32,344 nt of DNA from Alphaproteobacteria bacterium. GTDB taxonomy: Bacteria > Pseudomonadota > Alphaproteobacteria > SHVP01. The stretch covers positions 1-32,344 of the forward strand of contig CANJEJ010000015.1 of NCBI GenBank assembly GCA_947473325.1, given 5' to 3'. The translations under genes were made by a program, and so were the position numbers. A model generated the notes under the pieces. It was given only the letters and a program-made list of their open reading frames with translations, was not told the origin of the DNA and did not search any database. Below are positions 1-8,395 of the stretch, piece after piece; within the stretch, counting starts at the first letter, position 1; each line of letters begins with the position of its first letter.

Positions 1-1
1 A

Positions 2-163
2 CATATCACCACCTATGGCGAACGCGCCGTCGACGTCTTCTACGTGAAGGACGTGTTTGGTCTGAAAATCGACCACGAAACCAAGCTCGAGCGCATCCGC
101 GCCGAACTGATGCCGGTCCTTGCGCCGCAGAGCGCCGACCTTACGGCGTCGGCCGCCGAATAA
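2..163 (+). CDS. glnD: [Protein-PII] uridylyltransferase, C-terminal end (partial)
   Basis: Only the last 53 residues lie in the window; the gene begins upstream of base 1. The visible peptide has the TYGERAVDVFYVKD pattern followed by FGLKI, which is the hallmark of the second ACT domain at the C terminus of GlnD. GlnD is the bifunctional uridylyltransferase/uridylyl-removing enzyme that senses glutamine through its ACT domains and modifies PII proteins to control nitrogen assimilation. The stop is TAA at 161-163. The identification is supported by murJ and trpS downstream, a common alphaproteobacterial order. The last 23 bases overlap tail-to-tail with the 3' end of the opposite-strand MFS gene. 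Confidence 0.9.
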   Translation, partial: HITTYGERAVDVFYVKDVFGLKIDHETKLERIRAELMPVLAPQSADLTASAAE

Positions 164-1409
164 GCAGCACGCGAATGACGAAGGCCGAGGTGCCCATCGC
201 CGCGATGGCGGCGCCCATCGGCACCGCGGTGCCATTGTGCAGGACGGCCACCAGCGCGCCGATCAGGGCGCCCGTGCCAAATTGCGTTGTTCCGATCAGC
301 GCCGATGCCGTGCCGGCCATGTGCGGGTATTCCGACAATGCGCCCGCGACGGCGTTCGAGCCCACCAGATTCACCGCCGGCATGTACAGGAAGCAGCAGA
401 GCGCGATCAGCGGCAGACCACCAAAGCCGGTCACGGTGACGGCCAGCAGGAGGATCCCTGCCGCCATCGCCCAAATAGTGCCCAGAACGAGCATACGGTC
501 GGAGCCGAGTTTCGGAATCAGGCGGCTGTTGACGATGCCGCCGATGATCAGGCCCAGCACGTTGAAGCCAAAGAACAGCCCATACGCCTGCTCCGACACA
601 CCGTAGATCTCGATGAAGACGAAGGGGGAGCCGGAGATGTAGGCGAACATGCCTGAGAACACCGAGCCGGCGCAGAGGGCATAGCCGACGAAGCGCAGGT
701 CGAGGAACAGCCGGCCATAGCTCAGCGCCATCTGCCAGGCATTGTGCGAGGTGCGTCGCTCGGGCGGCAGCGATTCGGGGATGCGCAGGGTGGAGACCAG
801 CAGGCAGGCTACCCCAAACAGCGTCAGGACCCAGAAGATGCCGCGCCAGTCGGTGTGGGCCAGAATCTGGCCACCGATCAGCGGGGCCAGCATGGGCGCG
901 GCGCCAGTGATGAAGATCATCGTCGACATGATGTGTGCCGCCGCGTCCTTGCCATAAAGGTCGCGGATCATGGCGCGCGCCAGAACCATGCCGGCGCAGG
1001 CACCCAGGGACTGCAGGAAGCGCAGCACGATCAGGGCCTCGATCGACGTCGCCAGCGCACAGCCGATGCTGGCGGCGATGTAGAGGCCAATGCCGACATT
1101 CAGCGGCAATTTGCGGCCAAAACGGTCCGACAGAGGCCCGTAGACCAGCTGGGCGACCGCAAAGCCGACGAAAAAGACTGAAAGCGTGAGCTGGACCTGG
1201 CCCGCGTCCGTGTTCAGCGCCTTCACCAGTGTCGGGAAGGCCGGCAGGTACATGTCGACCGACAGCGGGGCGAACATGGTGAGGACGGCCAGGCTCAGGA
1301 CCTGGCCGGACAGGATTGACGGACGCTGGGACACGAAAGGAACCGGAATGAGGAGTGTGGAGCTGAAGATATCAGTATGGACGGGATGGCGGCATAATTC
1401 CCGTGACAC
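141..1409 (-). CDS. MFS drug-resistance transporter, Bcr/CflA type
   Basis: This is an inner-membrane proton-driven exporter of the 12-TM Bcr/CflA branch of the major facilitator superfamily, a family that exports drugs such as bicyclomycin and chloramphenicol. The substrate here is unknown. Seen in sequence: the first-helix signature APLSVDMYLPAFP, the loop 2-3 motif A region GPLSDRFGRK, RFLQSLGACAGMVLARAMIRD in TM4-5, and hydrophobic segments to the end. The reading frame is open back to an ATG at 1484, but that would overlap the divergent murJ start by 29 bp. I prefer the GTG at 1409 (422 aa) because GGGAGGAG and AAGGG lie just upstream; a GTG at 1334 (397 aa) is also possible. The gene sits in reverse orientation between glnD and murJ. 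Confidence 0.85.
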   Translation of the reverse strand: MSRELCRHPVHTDIFSSTLLIPVPFVSQRPSILSGQVLSLAVLTMFAPLSVDMYLPAFPTLVKALNTDAGQVQLTLSVFFVGFAVAQLVYGPLSDRFGRKLPLNVGIGLYIAASIGCALATSIEALIVLRFLQSLGACAGMVLARAMIRDLYGKDAAAHIMSTMIFITGAAPMLAPLIGGQILAHTDWRGIFWVLTLFGVACLLVSTLRIPESLPPERRTSHNAWQMALSYGRLFLDLRFVGYALCAGSVFSGMFAYISGSPFVFIEIYGVSEQAYGLFFGFNVLGLIIGGIVNSRLIPKLGSDRMLVLGTIWAMAAGILLLAVTVTGFGGLPLIALCCFLYMPAVNLVGSNAVAGALSEYPHMAGTASALIGTTQFGTGALIGALVAVLHNGTAVPMGAAIAAMGTSAFVIRVLLIRRPTP

Positions 1410-1455
1410 AATGCCCTTCGGCTCCTCCCTTGCCGCACCGTAAAGTCCCCGTCCC

Positions 1456-3012
1456 GTGACCCTGTCCCGCGCTATCGCCGTCATCGGCGGCTACACTATG
1501 CTCAGCCGTGTCGCCGGTTTTGCCCGCGACATCCTGATTGCCGCCTTCATGGGCGCGGGCTTGGTGGCGGACGCCTTCTTCGTCGCCTTCAAGCTGCCCA
1601 ACTTCTTCCGCCGGCTTTTTGCCGAAGGCGCCTTCAACGCGGCCTTCGTGCCGATGTTCTCGCGCCTGCTGCAGCAGGAGGGGCGCGAGGCGGCGCGCGA
1701 TTTCGCCGCCGAGATCATGTCGGTGCTGGTCGCGGTATTGCTGGTGTTCTGCGGTCTGATGCAGATATTCATGCCGCTCGCCATGTTTGTTCTGGCGCCC
1801 GGCTTTTCCGACGATTCCGGCAAGTTCGACCTCACGGTCGAACTCACGCGCCTCACCTTTCCCTACCTGCTCTTCATCAGCCTGGTGTCGCTGCAGGGCG
1901 GGATTCTCAACAGCCTGAACCGTTTCGGCGAAGTGGCCTTCACGCCGGTCTTGCTCAACCTGGTGATGATCGCTTCCATGCTGCTGTTCGCGCGCGAGCT
2001 GGAAACGGCCGGCCATGCGTTGGCCTGGGGCGTCAGCATCGCGGGCATCGTACAATTCGTCTGGCTGGCGCTGGCGCTGCGGCGCGAAGGATTCTCCCTC
2101 AACCTTGCCTGGCCGCACCTGACGCCGCGCGTGCGCGAATTCCTGCGCCTCATGCTGCCGGGCACGATTGGCGCCGGCGCCGTGCAGATCAACCTGATGA
2201 TCGACATCGTCATCGCGTCGATTCTGCCGCAGGGCGCCATTTCGTTCCTGTACTATGCCGACCGCATCAACCAGTTGCCCATCGGCGTGATCGGCATCGC
2301 TGTCGGCACGGCATTGTTGCCGATGATGTCGCGCCAGCTCTCCGGCGGCGACGAGCAGGCGGCAATGAACAGCCAGAATCGCGCCCTTGAGGCCGCCTTG
2401 CTGTTTGCGCTGCCGGCCATGGCGGCGTTCCTCGTCATTGCGGAGCCGATTGTCACCGGGCTGTACCAACGCGGCGCCTTCGACACGGCGGCGACGGACG
2501 CCACTGCGCTCGCTCTTATCGCCTATGCGATCGGCATTCCTGCCTATGTGCTGATCAAGGTGCTGACGCCGGGCTTCTTTGCCCGGCATGACACGCGCAC
2601 GCCCGTCCGTATCGCCGTCAGCACGCTGGTTCTGCACCTCGCGCTGAACCTCACCCTGATCTGGCCGCTGCAGCATGTCGGCCTCGCCCTCGCCACCGCC
2701 ATCGCTGCATGGGTCAACACGGTGGCGCTGGCGGTCGTGCTGCATCGCCGGGGCCACCTGGTGCTCGACGCCCGCCTCAGGTCGCGGCTGCCGCGCATCC
2801 TGATCTCGGTGGCCATCATGGTCCTGGTGCTGTTCCTCGCCGACCGGTTCGGCCGGGCGGTGGTCGAAGCGGTGCTGGGCCGTGCGCTGGCGCTGGTCCT
2901 GCTGGTGCTTGCCGGCCTTGGCGCCTATGCGCTGGCGGCGATGGGAACGGGCGCGGCCCGGCTCGGCGATCTCCGCGGCTTCCTCCCCGGGCGTCGCCGC
3001 CGCGCGCCTTGA
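1456..3012 (+). CDS. murJ: Lipid II flippase MurJ
   Basis: MurJ (formerly MviN) flips undecaprenyl-linked peptidoglycan precursor (lipid II) across the inner membrane and is normally essential. The 518-aa product has the length and repeated hydrophobic helices expected of the 14-TM MOP-superfamily flippase. Its N terminus carries GGYTMLSRVAGFARDILIAAF, then DAFFVAFKLPNFFRRLFAEGAFNAAFVP, the strongly conserved MurJ opening with the charged residues that line the central cavity. Start is GTG at 1456, with the conserved LSRAIAVIGGYT immediately after, so a later start is unlikely. It is divergent from the MFS gene with only about 46 bp between, and is followed by trpS 63 bp downstream. Confidence 0.95.
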   Translation: MTLSRAIAVIGGYTMLSRVAGFARDILIAAFMGAGLVADAFFVAFKLPNFFRRLFAEGAFNAAFVPMFSRLLQQEGREAARDFAAEIMSVLVAVLLVFCGLMQIFMPLAMFVLAPGFSDDSGKFDLTVELTRLTFPYLLFISLVSLQGGILNSLNRFGEVAFTPVLLNLVMIASMLLFARELETAGHALAWGVSIAGIVQFVWLALALRREGFSLNLAWPHLTPRVREFLRLMLPGTIGAGAVQINLMIDIVIASILPQGAISFLYYADRINQLPIGVIGIAVGTALLPMMSRQLSGGDEQAAMNSQNRALEAALLFALPAMAAFLVIAEPIVTGLYQRGAFDTAATDATALALIAYAIGIPAYVLIKVLTPGFFARHDTRTPVRIAVSTLVLHLALNLTLIWPLQHVGLALATAIAAWVNTVALAVVLHRRGHLVLDARLRSRLPRILISVAIMVLVLFLADRFGRAVVEAVLGRALALVLLVLAGLGAYALAAMGTGAARLGDLRGFLPGRRRRAP

Positions 3013-3027
3013 CCCCCCTTTCGGGAT

Positions 3028-3055
3028 CGCGCGATAAAGCGCGGCCCGACCGGGC
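3028..3055 (+). terminator. Tandem small hairpins between murJ and trpS
   Basis: Two adjacent inverted repeats lie in the murJ-trpS spacer: CGCGC/GCGCG with a 6-nt GATAAA loop (3028-3043), then GCCC/GGGC with a 4-nt loop (3044-3055). There is no T run, so a classical intrinsic terminator is unlikely. They could be an attenuator or an mRNA-end stabiliser, or simply GC-rich chance structure. Confidence 0.3.
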
Positions 3056-3075
3056 GCCCCAGCAAGGTTTGACCC

Positions 3076-4074
3076 ATGAAACGCATCTTTTCGGGCATTC
3101 AGCCCACCGGCAATCTGCACCTTGGCAATTACCTGGGCGCAATCCGCAACTGGGTACGGCTGCAGGGCGAGTTCGAATGCATCTATTGCGTCGTCGATCT
3201 CCACGCCATCACCATGCCGCAGAAGCCGGAAGATCTCCGCCGCCATACGCGGGAAGCAACGGCAAGCCTGCTTGCCGCCGGCATCGATGCCAAGACGCAC
3301 ATCCTGTTCAACCAGAGCCAGGTCTCGGCGCATGCCGAGATGGCCTGGATCTTCAACTGCGTGGCCCGCCTCGGCTGGCTCAACCGCATGACGCAGTTCA
3401 AGGACAAGGCCGGCAAGAATCGCGACAGTGCGTCAGCGGGCCTCTACGTCTATCCGAACTTGATGGCGGCCGACATTCTTACCTACAAGGCGACACATGT
3501 GCCGGTGGGTGATGACCAGAAGCAACATCTGGAACTGACGCGCGAAATTGCCGGCTCGTTCAACAGTGCCTATGGCGTCGAGCATTTCCCGATGGTGGAG
3601 CCGCTGATCTTTGGCGAGGCGACGCGGGTGATGTCCTTGCGCGACGGCAGCAAGAAGATGAGCAAGTCGGATGCGTCGGACTACTCGCGCATCAACCTCA
3701 CCGACAGCGCCGATGACATCGCGCAGAAGATCCGCAAGGCCCGCACCGATCCCGAGCCATTGCCCGACACGATCGCGGCGCTGGAAGCGCGGCCTGAAGC
3801 GGACAATCTGATGGGGATCTTCGCGGCCCTGTCCGACCTGTCGCGTGAGGCGGCGATGCAGCGTTTCGCGGGCAAGCAGTTTTCTTCCTTCAAGGAGGAA
3901 CTGGCGGCGCTGGCGATCGATTCGCTTGCACCGATTACCTCCGAAATGCGCCGGCTGATGGCCGACCCGGGCCATGTCGATGCCGTTTTGCGCGACGGCG
4001 CGGCGCGTGCTGACGCCATTGCCCGGCCGATCCTGCGCCAAACCCAGGACATCGTCGGATTTCTTCGCCCCTGA
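3076..4074 (+). CDS. trpS: Tryptophanyl-tRNA synthetase
   Basis: This cytoplasmic class Ic aminoacyl-tRNA synthetase charges tRNA-Trp using ATP. The 332-aa length is typical. The HIGH-type motif appears as HLGN at residues 15-18 within the family-typical opening [19 protein letters not shown]. The KMSKS loop is present exactly at residues 194-198 (KKMSKSD). [33 protein letters not shown] is the conserved tryptophan-pocket region with the GDDQ motif. The start ATG at 3076 has AAGG eight bases upstream. It probably shares transcripts with murJ, but the hairpins between them could tune that. Confidence 0.97.
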   Translation: MKRIFSGIQPTGNLHLGNYLGAIRNWVRLQGEFECIYCVVDLHAITMPQKPEDLRRHTREATASLLAAGIDAKTHILFNQSQVSAHAEMAWIFNCVARLGWLNRMTQFKDKAGKNRDSASAGLYVYPNLMAADILTYKATHVPVGDDQKQHLELTREIAGSFNSAYGVEHFPMVEPLIFGEATRVMSLRDGSKKMSKSDASDYSRINLTDSADDIAQKIRKARTDPEPLPDTIAALEARPEADNLMGIFAALSDLSREAAMQRFAGKQFSSFKEELAALAIDSLAPITSEMRRLMADPGHVDAVLRDGAARADAIARPILRQTQDIVGFLRP

Positions 4075-4093
4075 GGGAGCCTTGATCGGCTCG

Positions 4094-4117
4094 CCGGACG
4101 TTCACATGTAAGTCCGG
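4094..4117. repeat. Inverted repeat between trpS and the DUF2333 gene
   Basis: CCGGAC at 4094-4099 and GTCCGG at 4112-4117 form a perfect 6-bp inverted repeat around a 12-nt centre that contains the palindrome ACATGT. It could be a weak terminator (no T tract follows) or an operator-like site. Only the symmetry is seen; no factor is assigned. Confidence 0.35.
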
Positions 4118-4141
4118 TACCAGGGCACGGCAGGAGCCTCC

Positions 4142-5167
4142 ATGACAGATCCCCAGTCGGGAACCACGTTCGGTCCCGAAGTCTATGACCAGGCCGGCGC
4201 ACCCAAGGGCCGCGGCTTCTGGCGCCGCCTGCGGCCGTCGGGCTCGCCACAGACGGTCCGCCGCTGGTCGCTGCGGGCTGCTTATGTTGTGGTTGCGCTG
4301 TTGCTGATCTACTACCCCGTGGGCGCGTTGATCATGCACAAGATCGACGACAACCTTTCCTATTCGCCTGATATTCCCGCCGCGGTGGGCGGCAGCCGAA
4401 CCGTCGCGATGGCGGCGGGCCTGATCCATCGCGAGGTCGATGTGCATGGCTGGACCGCGAATGATCCGTTCTTCATGCCCTCCGCGATCCTCGACAACAT
4501 GCCCAATTTCCAGCAAGGCCTGATCGCGGCGCTGGCGCGGTTTGCCTTTGAGCTGACAGACCAGATCGGCCGCACACGCGGCACCAGCACGGTCGATCCT
4601 GACCTGCAGGAAGCCGCGGGACTGTTGCAGTATTCGGGCACGAAGTGGATTTTCGACCTCAGCACGTCGCTTGCGCCCACCGCGACGTCGGAGGCGCAGT
4701 ACCGCCAGGCGCGGCGCGCCTTGCTGAATTACAACGTGCGACTTGCGCGCAACGAAGCGGTATTCGAACGCCGCGCCGACAATCTGCTGGCCACGATGGA
4801 TCGCATGGCGGCCGATCTGGGCTCGTCGTCGGCGGCGATCGAGCGGCGTCTGCGCGAAGGCCCGGCGGTGTTCGACGAGCAGGCGGACGACATTTTCTAT
4901 ACCGTCAAGGGGCAGCTCTACGCCTATCGCATGCTGCTGCAGGAACTCAGCGTCGATTTCGACCGTGTCATCAAGGAGCGCGATCTGGTGCCGGCGTGGC
5001 AGCAGATGCTGCAGACTCTCAGTGAAGGATCACGGCTCGATCCGCTCGTCATCCTCAACGGCTCGGCCGACAACCAGTTCATCCCGAGCCATCTCGCGGG
5101 CCAGGGCTTCTACCTGCTGCGCGCCCGTACGCAGCTGCGTGAAATCACCAATATCCTGCTGAAATAG
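4142..5167 (+). CDS. DUF2333 family membrane-anchored protein
   Basis: This 341-aa product matches, from memory, the DUF2333 family, which has no established function. A basic N-terminal tail (about residues 1-45) is followed by one strong hydrophobic segment (about 47-65, AAYVVVALLLIYYPVGALIM), suggesting a single inner-membrane anchor with the rest periplasmic. The remainder is mostly helical, with family-like patches around VDVHGWTANDPFFMPSAILDNMPNFQQG and a tail ending LLRARTQLREITNILLK. No catalytic motif is apparent. The start ATG at 4142 has GGAG six bases upstream. It is 67 bp after trpS and about 80 bp before the usp gene, so an operon of the three is plausible. Confidence 0.8.
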   Translation: MTDPQSGTTFGPEVYDQAGAPKGRGFWRRLRPSGSPQTVRRWSLRAAYVVVALLLIYYPVGALIMHKIDDNLSYSPDIPAAVGGSRTVAMAAGLIHREVDVHGWTANDPFFMPSAILDNMPNFQQGLIAALARFAFELTDQIGRTRGTSTVDPDLQEAAGLLQYSGTKWIFDLSTSLAPTATSEAQYRQARRALLNYNVRLARNEAVFERRADNLLATMDRMAADLGSSSAAIERRLREGPAVFDEQADDIFYTVKGQLYAYRMLLQELSVDFDRVIKERDLVPAWQQMLQTLSEGSRLDPLVILNGSADNQFIPSHLAGQGFYLLRARTQLREITNILLK

Positions 5168-5246
5168 CTGGCAGAACCCGTTTCGCTTGCCCGGCCCCGA
5201 TGGGCCGGGCATGGTGACGCCTGTTGCAGCGACATCAGGGATGACG

Positions 5247-5729
5247 ATGGCTGATTCCTCCACCAGCAACCGGCGCAAGTTTCTCGTCATCGTCGATGAC
5301 ACGCCGGAATGCCAGAAGGCGCTGCGCTTTGCGTGGCGGCGCGCGAAGAACACGGGTGGTGGCGTCGCGCTCCTGCGCACCGTGAATCCGGTCGATTTTC
5401 AGCAATGGCTATCAGTCGAGGAAAAGATGCGCGAGGAAGCGCAGGCGGAAGCCGAAGAATTGCTGCGCAGTCTCGCGGGCAAGGTGCATGCCGATTCGGG
5501 AATCCTGCCGGAACTTGTCGTGCGCCAGGGTGAAGCGAAACAGGTCATCCTGCAATTGATCGAAGAAGATCCCGGCATCCGCGTGCTCGTGCTGGGCGCG
5601 GGCACCAGCGCCGATGGGCCTGGCCCGCTGGTCTCGATGCTGGTCGGCAAGATGGCGGGACAGATGCATGTGCCGATCACAGTTGTGCCGGGCAACCTGA
5701 GCGACGAGCAGCTCGACGAGCTCACCTGA
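5247..5729 (+). CDS. Universal stress protein (UspA family)
   Basis: This 160-aa cytoplasmic protein has the Usp alpha/beta fold: beta-1 KFLVIVDDTPECQKALRFAWRRA, and the nucleotide-binding-loop region VLVLGAGTSADGPGPLVSMLVGKMAGQMHVPITVVPG near the C terminus. Usp proteins bind ATP or AMP and respond to stress; the specific role here is unknown. The frame is open to 5187, and ATGs exist at 5241 and 5247. I chose 5247 because AGGG (5237-5240) is six bases upstream of it but abuts 5241. It lies about 80 bp downstream of the DUF2333 gene on the same strand. Confidence 0.9.
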   Translation: MADSSTSNRRKFLVIVDDTPECQKALRFAWRRAKNTGGGVALLRTVNPVDFQQWLSVEEKMREEAQAEAEELLRSLAGKVHADSGILPELVVRQGEAKQVILQLIEEDPGIRVLVLGAGTSADGPGPLVSMLVGKMAGQMHVPITVVPGNLSDEQLDELT

Positions 5730-6079
5730 GTTTGTATACATCGCCGTGCGTGTTTTGCGACGTCTCGCCGCAGACGGATCGCCATCGGAACGTGCGTGAA
5801 AGAACTGCGTTGATGCGCCAGACAGGCGGTGGACAGCCTGTTGATAGAATTCGCCTCATTTACGGCGGATTTCTCAGTTGCGACATCAAGTCACGCACAG
5901 AAGCCTGCAAATAGCGAAGAAATCCGGTCTCGTCGTTCCTCCGACATTGTCTTCATACGCGTGTCCCATCGCCCACAGCGGCGGCTTTTCGTCGGCCCTC
6001 GCGGCGATTTTGGGTTGCCCCTTTGCCGCAGCCTCGTGTAACTGCGCGGACCTTGATCCCGCCAAGTTGAGATGAATTG
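5730..6079. other. Non-coding gap upstream of the Bax-like gene
   Basis: This 350-bp stretch has no convincing gene; short frames in it have no family resemblance and no good ribosome site. It is less GC-rich than the flanks. It holds two small inverted repeats: CGTCT/AGACG at 5761-5776 and ACAGGC/GCCTGT at 5822-5841. I could not place a confident promoter, although the Bax-like gene must have one here. Confidence 0.5.
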
Positions 6080-7351
6080 ATGAAATCTCATCGCAGCCAA
6101 TACGGGATGCCCTTCGAGCGTGTGGCCTTTTTCACGCTTCTGGCATCAGCCGCCGCGGTCTTCCTGGCCGCGGGTTCAGGCGTCCAGATATCGATGGTTG
6201 ATCGTACTCCGACGCCGCGTCAGATCGCCTTCTTCGATCGTGGTTCTGCGCCCGTCACCATCGCGCCGGAAGTGATCATGCTTGCCCGCGTGCTGCCCGA
6301 TCCGCGTGCGCGCACGGCCTCGTCCCCGGAAAGCCCCGAGGTGCAGGACACGGCGCTGTCGCCACGCCTGGAACGACTGACGGCCGTGGTGGATCGCAAC
6401 ACCGGCGCGTTGCTCGCAGCCGCGCTGAGTGGCGGTGGCCTGCTGGCTGAGCGCACGAACGCTGCGCGTGGCGACGACAGCATCATCAAGAGCGTGACGG
6501 TCCCAGTGGCCTTTGCCACGCCCCGTCCCGGCGACGCCTTGGCGCCGCCACTCTCCAACATCCGCGACACCAAGGGGATGACGCGCCGCTTCGAGCAGAT
6601 CGGTTATCGCCTGGAAGGCGTGCGCGACGGCGAGGATGTGCCGCGGCTGTTCCTTGCCAGTCTTCCCCAGGACCTGCCGGCCGTGGATTCGGTGGATGAA
6701 CGCAAGCGCCTGTTCATCAAGGCGCTGCTGCCGCACATCCTGCGCGTCAACGAAACAATCCTTGAGGAGCGCAGCCGCCTGCAGCGCCTCGCCCGGCGCC
6801 ATGCGGATGGTCTCGCTGTTGCGGCATCGGATCAGGCCTGGCTTGAAGAACTCGCTTTGCGCTATGGCGAATCAGCAGATGATTTTGGGGCGCTGCTGCG
6901 CCGCCACGATGTTGTGCCGCCATCGCTCGCGCTGGCGCAGTCGATCGAGGAATCAGGCTGGGGCACGTCGCGGTTTGCCCTGCATGGCAATGCCCTGTTC
7001 GGCCAGCGTACATTTGATGCCGGCGACGGCATGGTGCCGAAGCAGCGGGCGGCGGGCGAGCAGCACGAGGTGAAGTCGTTCGATCACCTGCACGAATCGG
7101 TTCTCACCTATGTGCTGAACCTGAACCGGCACACCGCTTACAAGGAATTCCGTCGTCTGCGCGAGGCGATGCGGGGCAAGGACGCGCCGCTCAACGGCAC
7201 CGTGCTGGCCGGCAGCATGACGCGCTATTCCGAACGGGGTCAGGAATATGTCGACACGATCCGCACTATCATGCGGACCAACGACCTCGCGGCCTTCGAC
7301 GGCGCCAAACTGCAGGAACCGCGGCCACTGCGCGTTGCCCGCGGCTTCTAG
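6080..7351 (+). CDS. Bax-like protein with glucosaminidase-family domain
   Basis: The 423-aa product has a hydrophobic N-terminal segment (about residues 14-36), indicating secretion or anchoring, a variable low-complexity region, and a C-terminal glucosaminidase-type domain. The motif PPSLALAQSIEESGWGTSRFALHGNALFGQ resembles the catalytic region of FlgJ/Bax N-acetylglucosaminidases, with the EESGWGTS glutamate as probable catalytic acid. The stretch RLFIKALLPHILRVNETILEERSRL matches the part unique to the E. coli Bax family. Predicted role: cleavage of peptidoglycan glycan strands in the periplasm. The start is ATG at 6080; a TTG at 6077 also lies in frame. A two-codon frame (ATG AAT TGA, 6072-6080) ends on the start codon. 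Confidence 0.8.
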   Translation: MKSHRSQYGMPFERVAFFTLLASAAAVFLAAGSGVQISMVDRTPTPRQIAFFDRGSAPVTIAPEVIMLARVLPDPRARTASSPESPEVQDTALSPRLERLTAVVDRNTGALLAAALSGGGLLAERTNAARGDDSIIKSVTVPVAFATPRPGDALAPPLSNIRDTKGMTRRFEQIGYRLEGVRDGEDVPRLFLASLPQDLPAVDSVDERKRLFIKALLPHILRVNETILEERSRLQRLARRHADGLAVAASDQAWLEELALRYGESADDFGALLRRHDVVPPSLALAQSIEESGWGTSRFALHGNALFGQRTFDAGDGMVPKQRAAGEQHEVKSFDHLHESVLTYVLNLNRHTAYKEFRRLREAMRGKDAPLNGTVLAGSMTRYSERGQEYVDTIRTIMRTNDLAAFDGAKLQEPRPLRVARGF

Positions 7352-7359
7352 CGAAGACG

Positions 7360-8385
7360 CTATTCGTCGGCGCGGCGAACGCCCGGCACGTAATATTGCA
7401 TTCCGAGCCAGCGGAACCGGCCCTCTTCGGCGGGGACCGTGCAATTGAAGCGCCCGCGGCTTTGCGGGAAAGGCTTGTCGATCCGCACCTCGAAGCGGTT
7501 GTCGCCCAGCCGCTCGATCTTCGCCGGCCCGTTCACATGCGACACGAAGCAGTTGAGTGCCCGCAGGTTTGGAGTAGCCGCATCCACCGTGAAACCGAAG
7601 GCTGGCGGATTGGGGCCGAGCGTCGGGTTGGACGGCGTGATGTCCGTGGCTTTCAGTGCCAGTGCATTCACCGCCATGCGAAAGCGATCGATGCCGCCGA
7701 AGGTTTCGTTGAAGGCGAAGCGCGGCTGATAGAACGGCGGGTGGCTGGCATAGGCGACGCCGGAATGCTGGCCGAAGGCCGCGACGAAGCCGGCGGCGCG
7801 CGTCGCTTCGATTACGGATGTGCTCGCCTCGCCATAGGGGTAGGCGAAAAGGGTGGGCGCCACGCCGATTTCCTGTTCGATGCGCAGCCGTGACTGGTGC
7901 AGTTCCTGCGCCACCGCCTCGGGTGTCAGGTCCGGCATGTGCGGGTGCGTCACGGTCTGGCTGCCGATGGTGGCGCCTTCACGTGCCATTTCGCGCAGCT
8001 GATCCCAGTTCAGGAAACCGGTCGGATTGCGGTCGATGGCTTTGGTCTCGATGAAGACCGTGATCGGCAGCTTTAGGGCTTTGAAGCGCGGCCAGCCTTC
8101 GGTGTAGAGCGAGCGATAGGCGTCATCCACGGTGATCGCCACCGTGCGGTCGGGCAGCGACTGGCCGGTCTGGAACGCCTTCACGATGTCGGCGAGCGGC
8201 ACGACATTGTAGCGGCCCGACGTCAGTTCCTTGAGGTGCGCCTCGAACTGGTCGAGCCGGATGTTGGTCGAGGGAATGCTGTTCTCGCCGAAGCGGTGAT
8301 ACATGATGATCACCGCGTGATCGGCGGCCCGGGCCGGGGCCAGGCCGCCCAGAATCATCAGCAGTACGAGCAAGGCGTGTCGCAT
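7360..8385 (-). CDS. Polysaccharide deacetylase-fold exported protein
   Basis: The 341-aa protein begins with a clear signal peptide (about 1-20, ending ARA-AD). A NodB-homology domain follows: HAVIIMYHRF, then TVAITVDDAY with the Asp pair at 87-88, then IGSQTVTHPHM, then FAYPYGEAS, which matches the YPYG motif of carbohydrate esterase 4. A C-terminal region of about 120 residues (from about 240) is outside that domain. CE4 enzymes remove N-acetyl groups from glycans using a metal bound by Asp-His-His. Here the first His of the usual HTxxH motif is Gln143, while His147 and His149 remain, so activity is uncertain. It is convergent with the Bax-like gene (8 bp apart), and the dipeptidase gene lies upstream on the same strand. 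Confidence 0.82.
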   Translation of the reverse strand: MRHALLVLLMILGGLAPARAADHAVIIMYHRFGENSIPSTNIRLDQFEAHLKELTSGRYNVVPLADIVKAFQTGQSLPDRTVAITVDDAYRSLYTEGWPRFKALKLPITVFIETKAIDRNPTGFLNWDQLREMAREGATIGSQTVTHPHMPDLTPEAVAQELHQSRLRIEQEIGVAPTLFAYPYGEASTSVIEATRAAGFVAAFGQHSGVAYASHPPFYQPRFAFNETFGGIDRFRMAVNALALKATDITPSNPTLGPNPPAFGFTVDAATPNLRALNCFVSHVNGPAKIERLGDNRFEVRIDKPFPQSRGRFNCTVPAEEGRFRWLGMQYYVPGVRRADE

Positions 8386-8395
8386 CGAGGTCTCC

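Noticed and set aside
1372-3333. A 653-codon minus-strand frame over murJ
   Set aside because: It is antisense to murJ, with repetitive Arg/Gln/His/Glu composition and no family motif; a codon-bias artefact.
5732-6075. Short plus-strand frames in the gap before the Bax-like gene
   Set aside because: They lack a ribosome site, family resemblance and coding-like codon bias; the region is better treated as non-coding.
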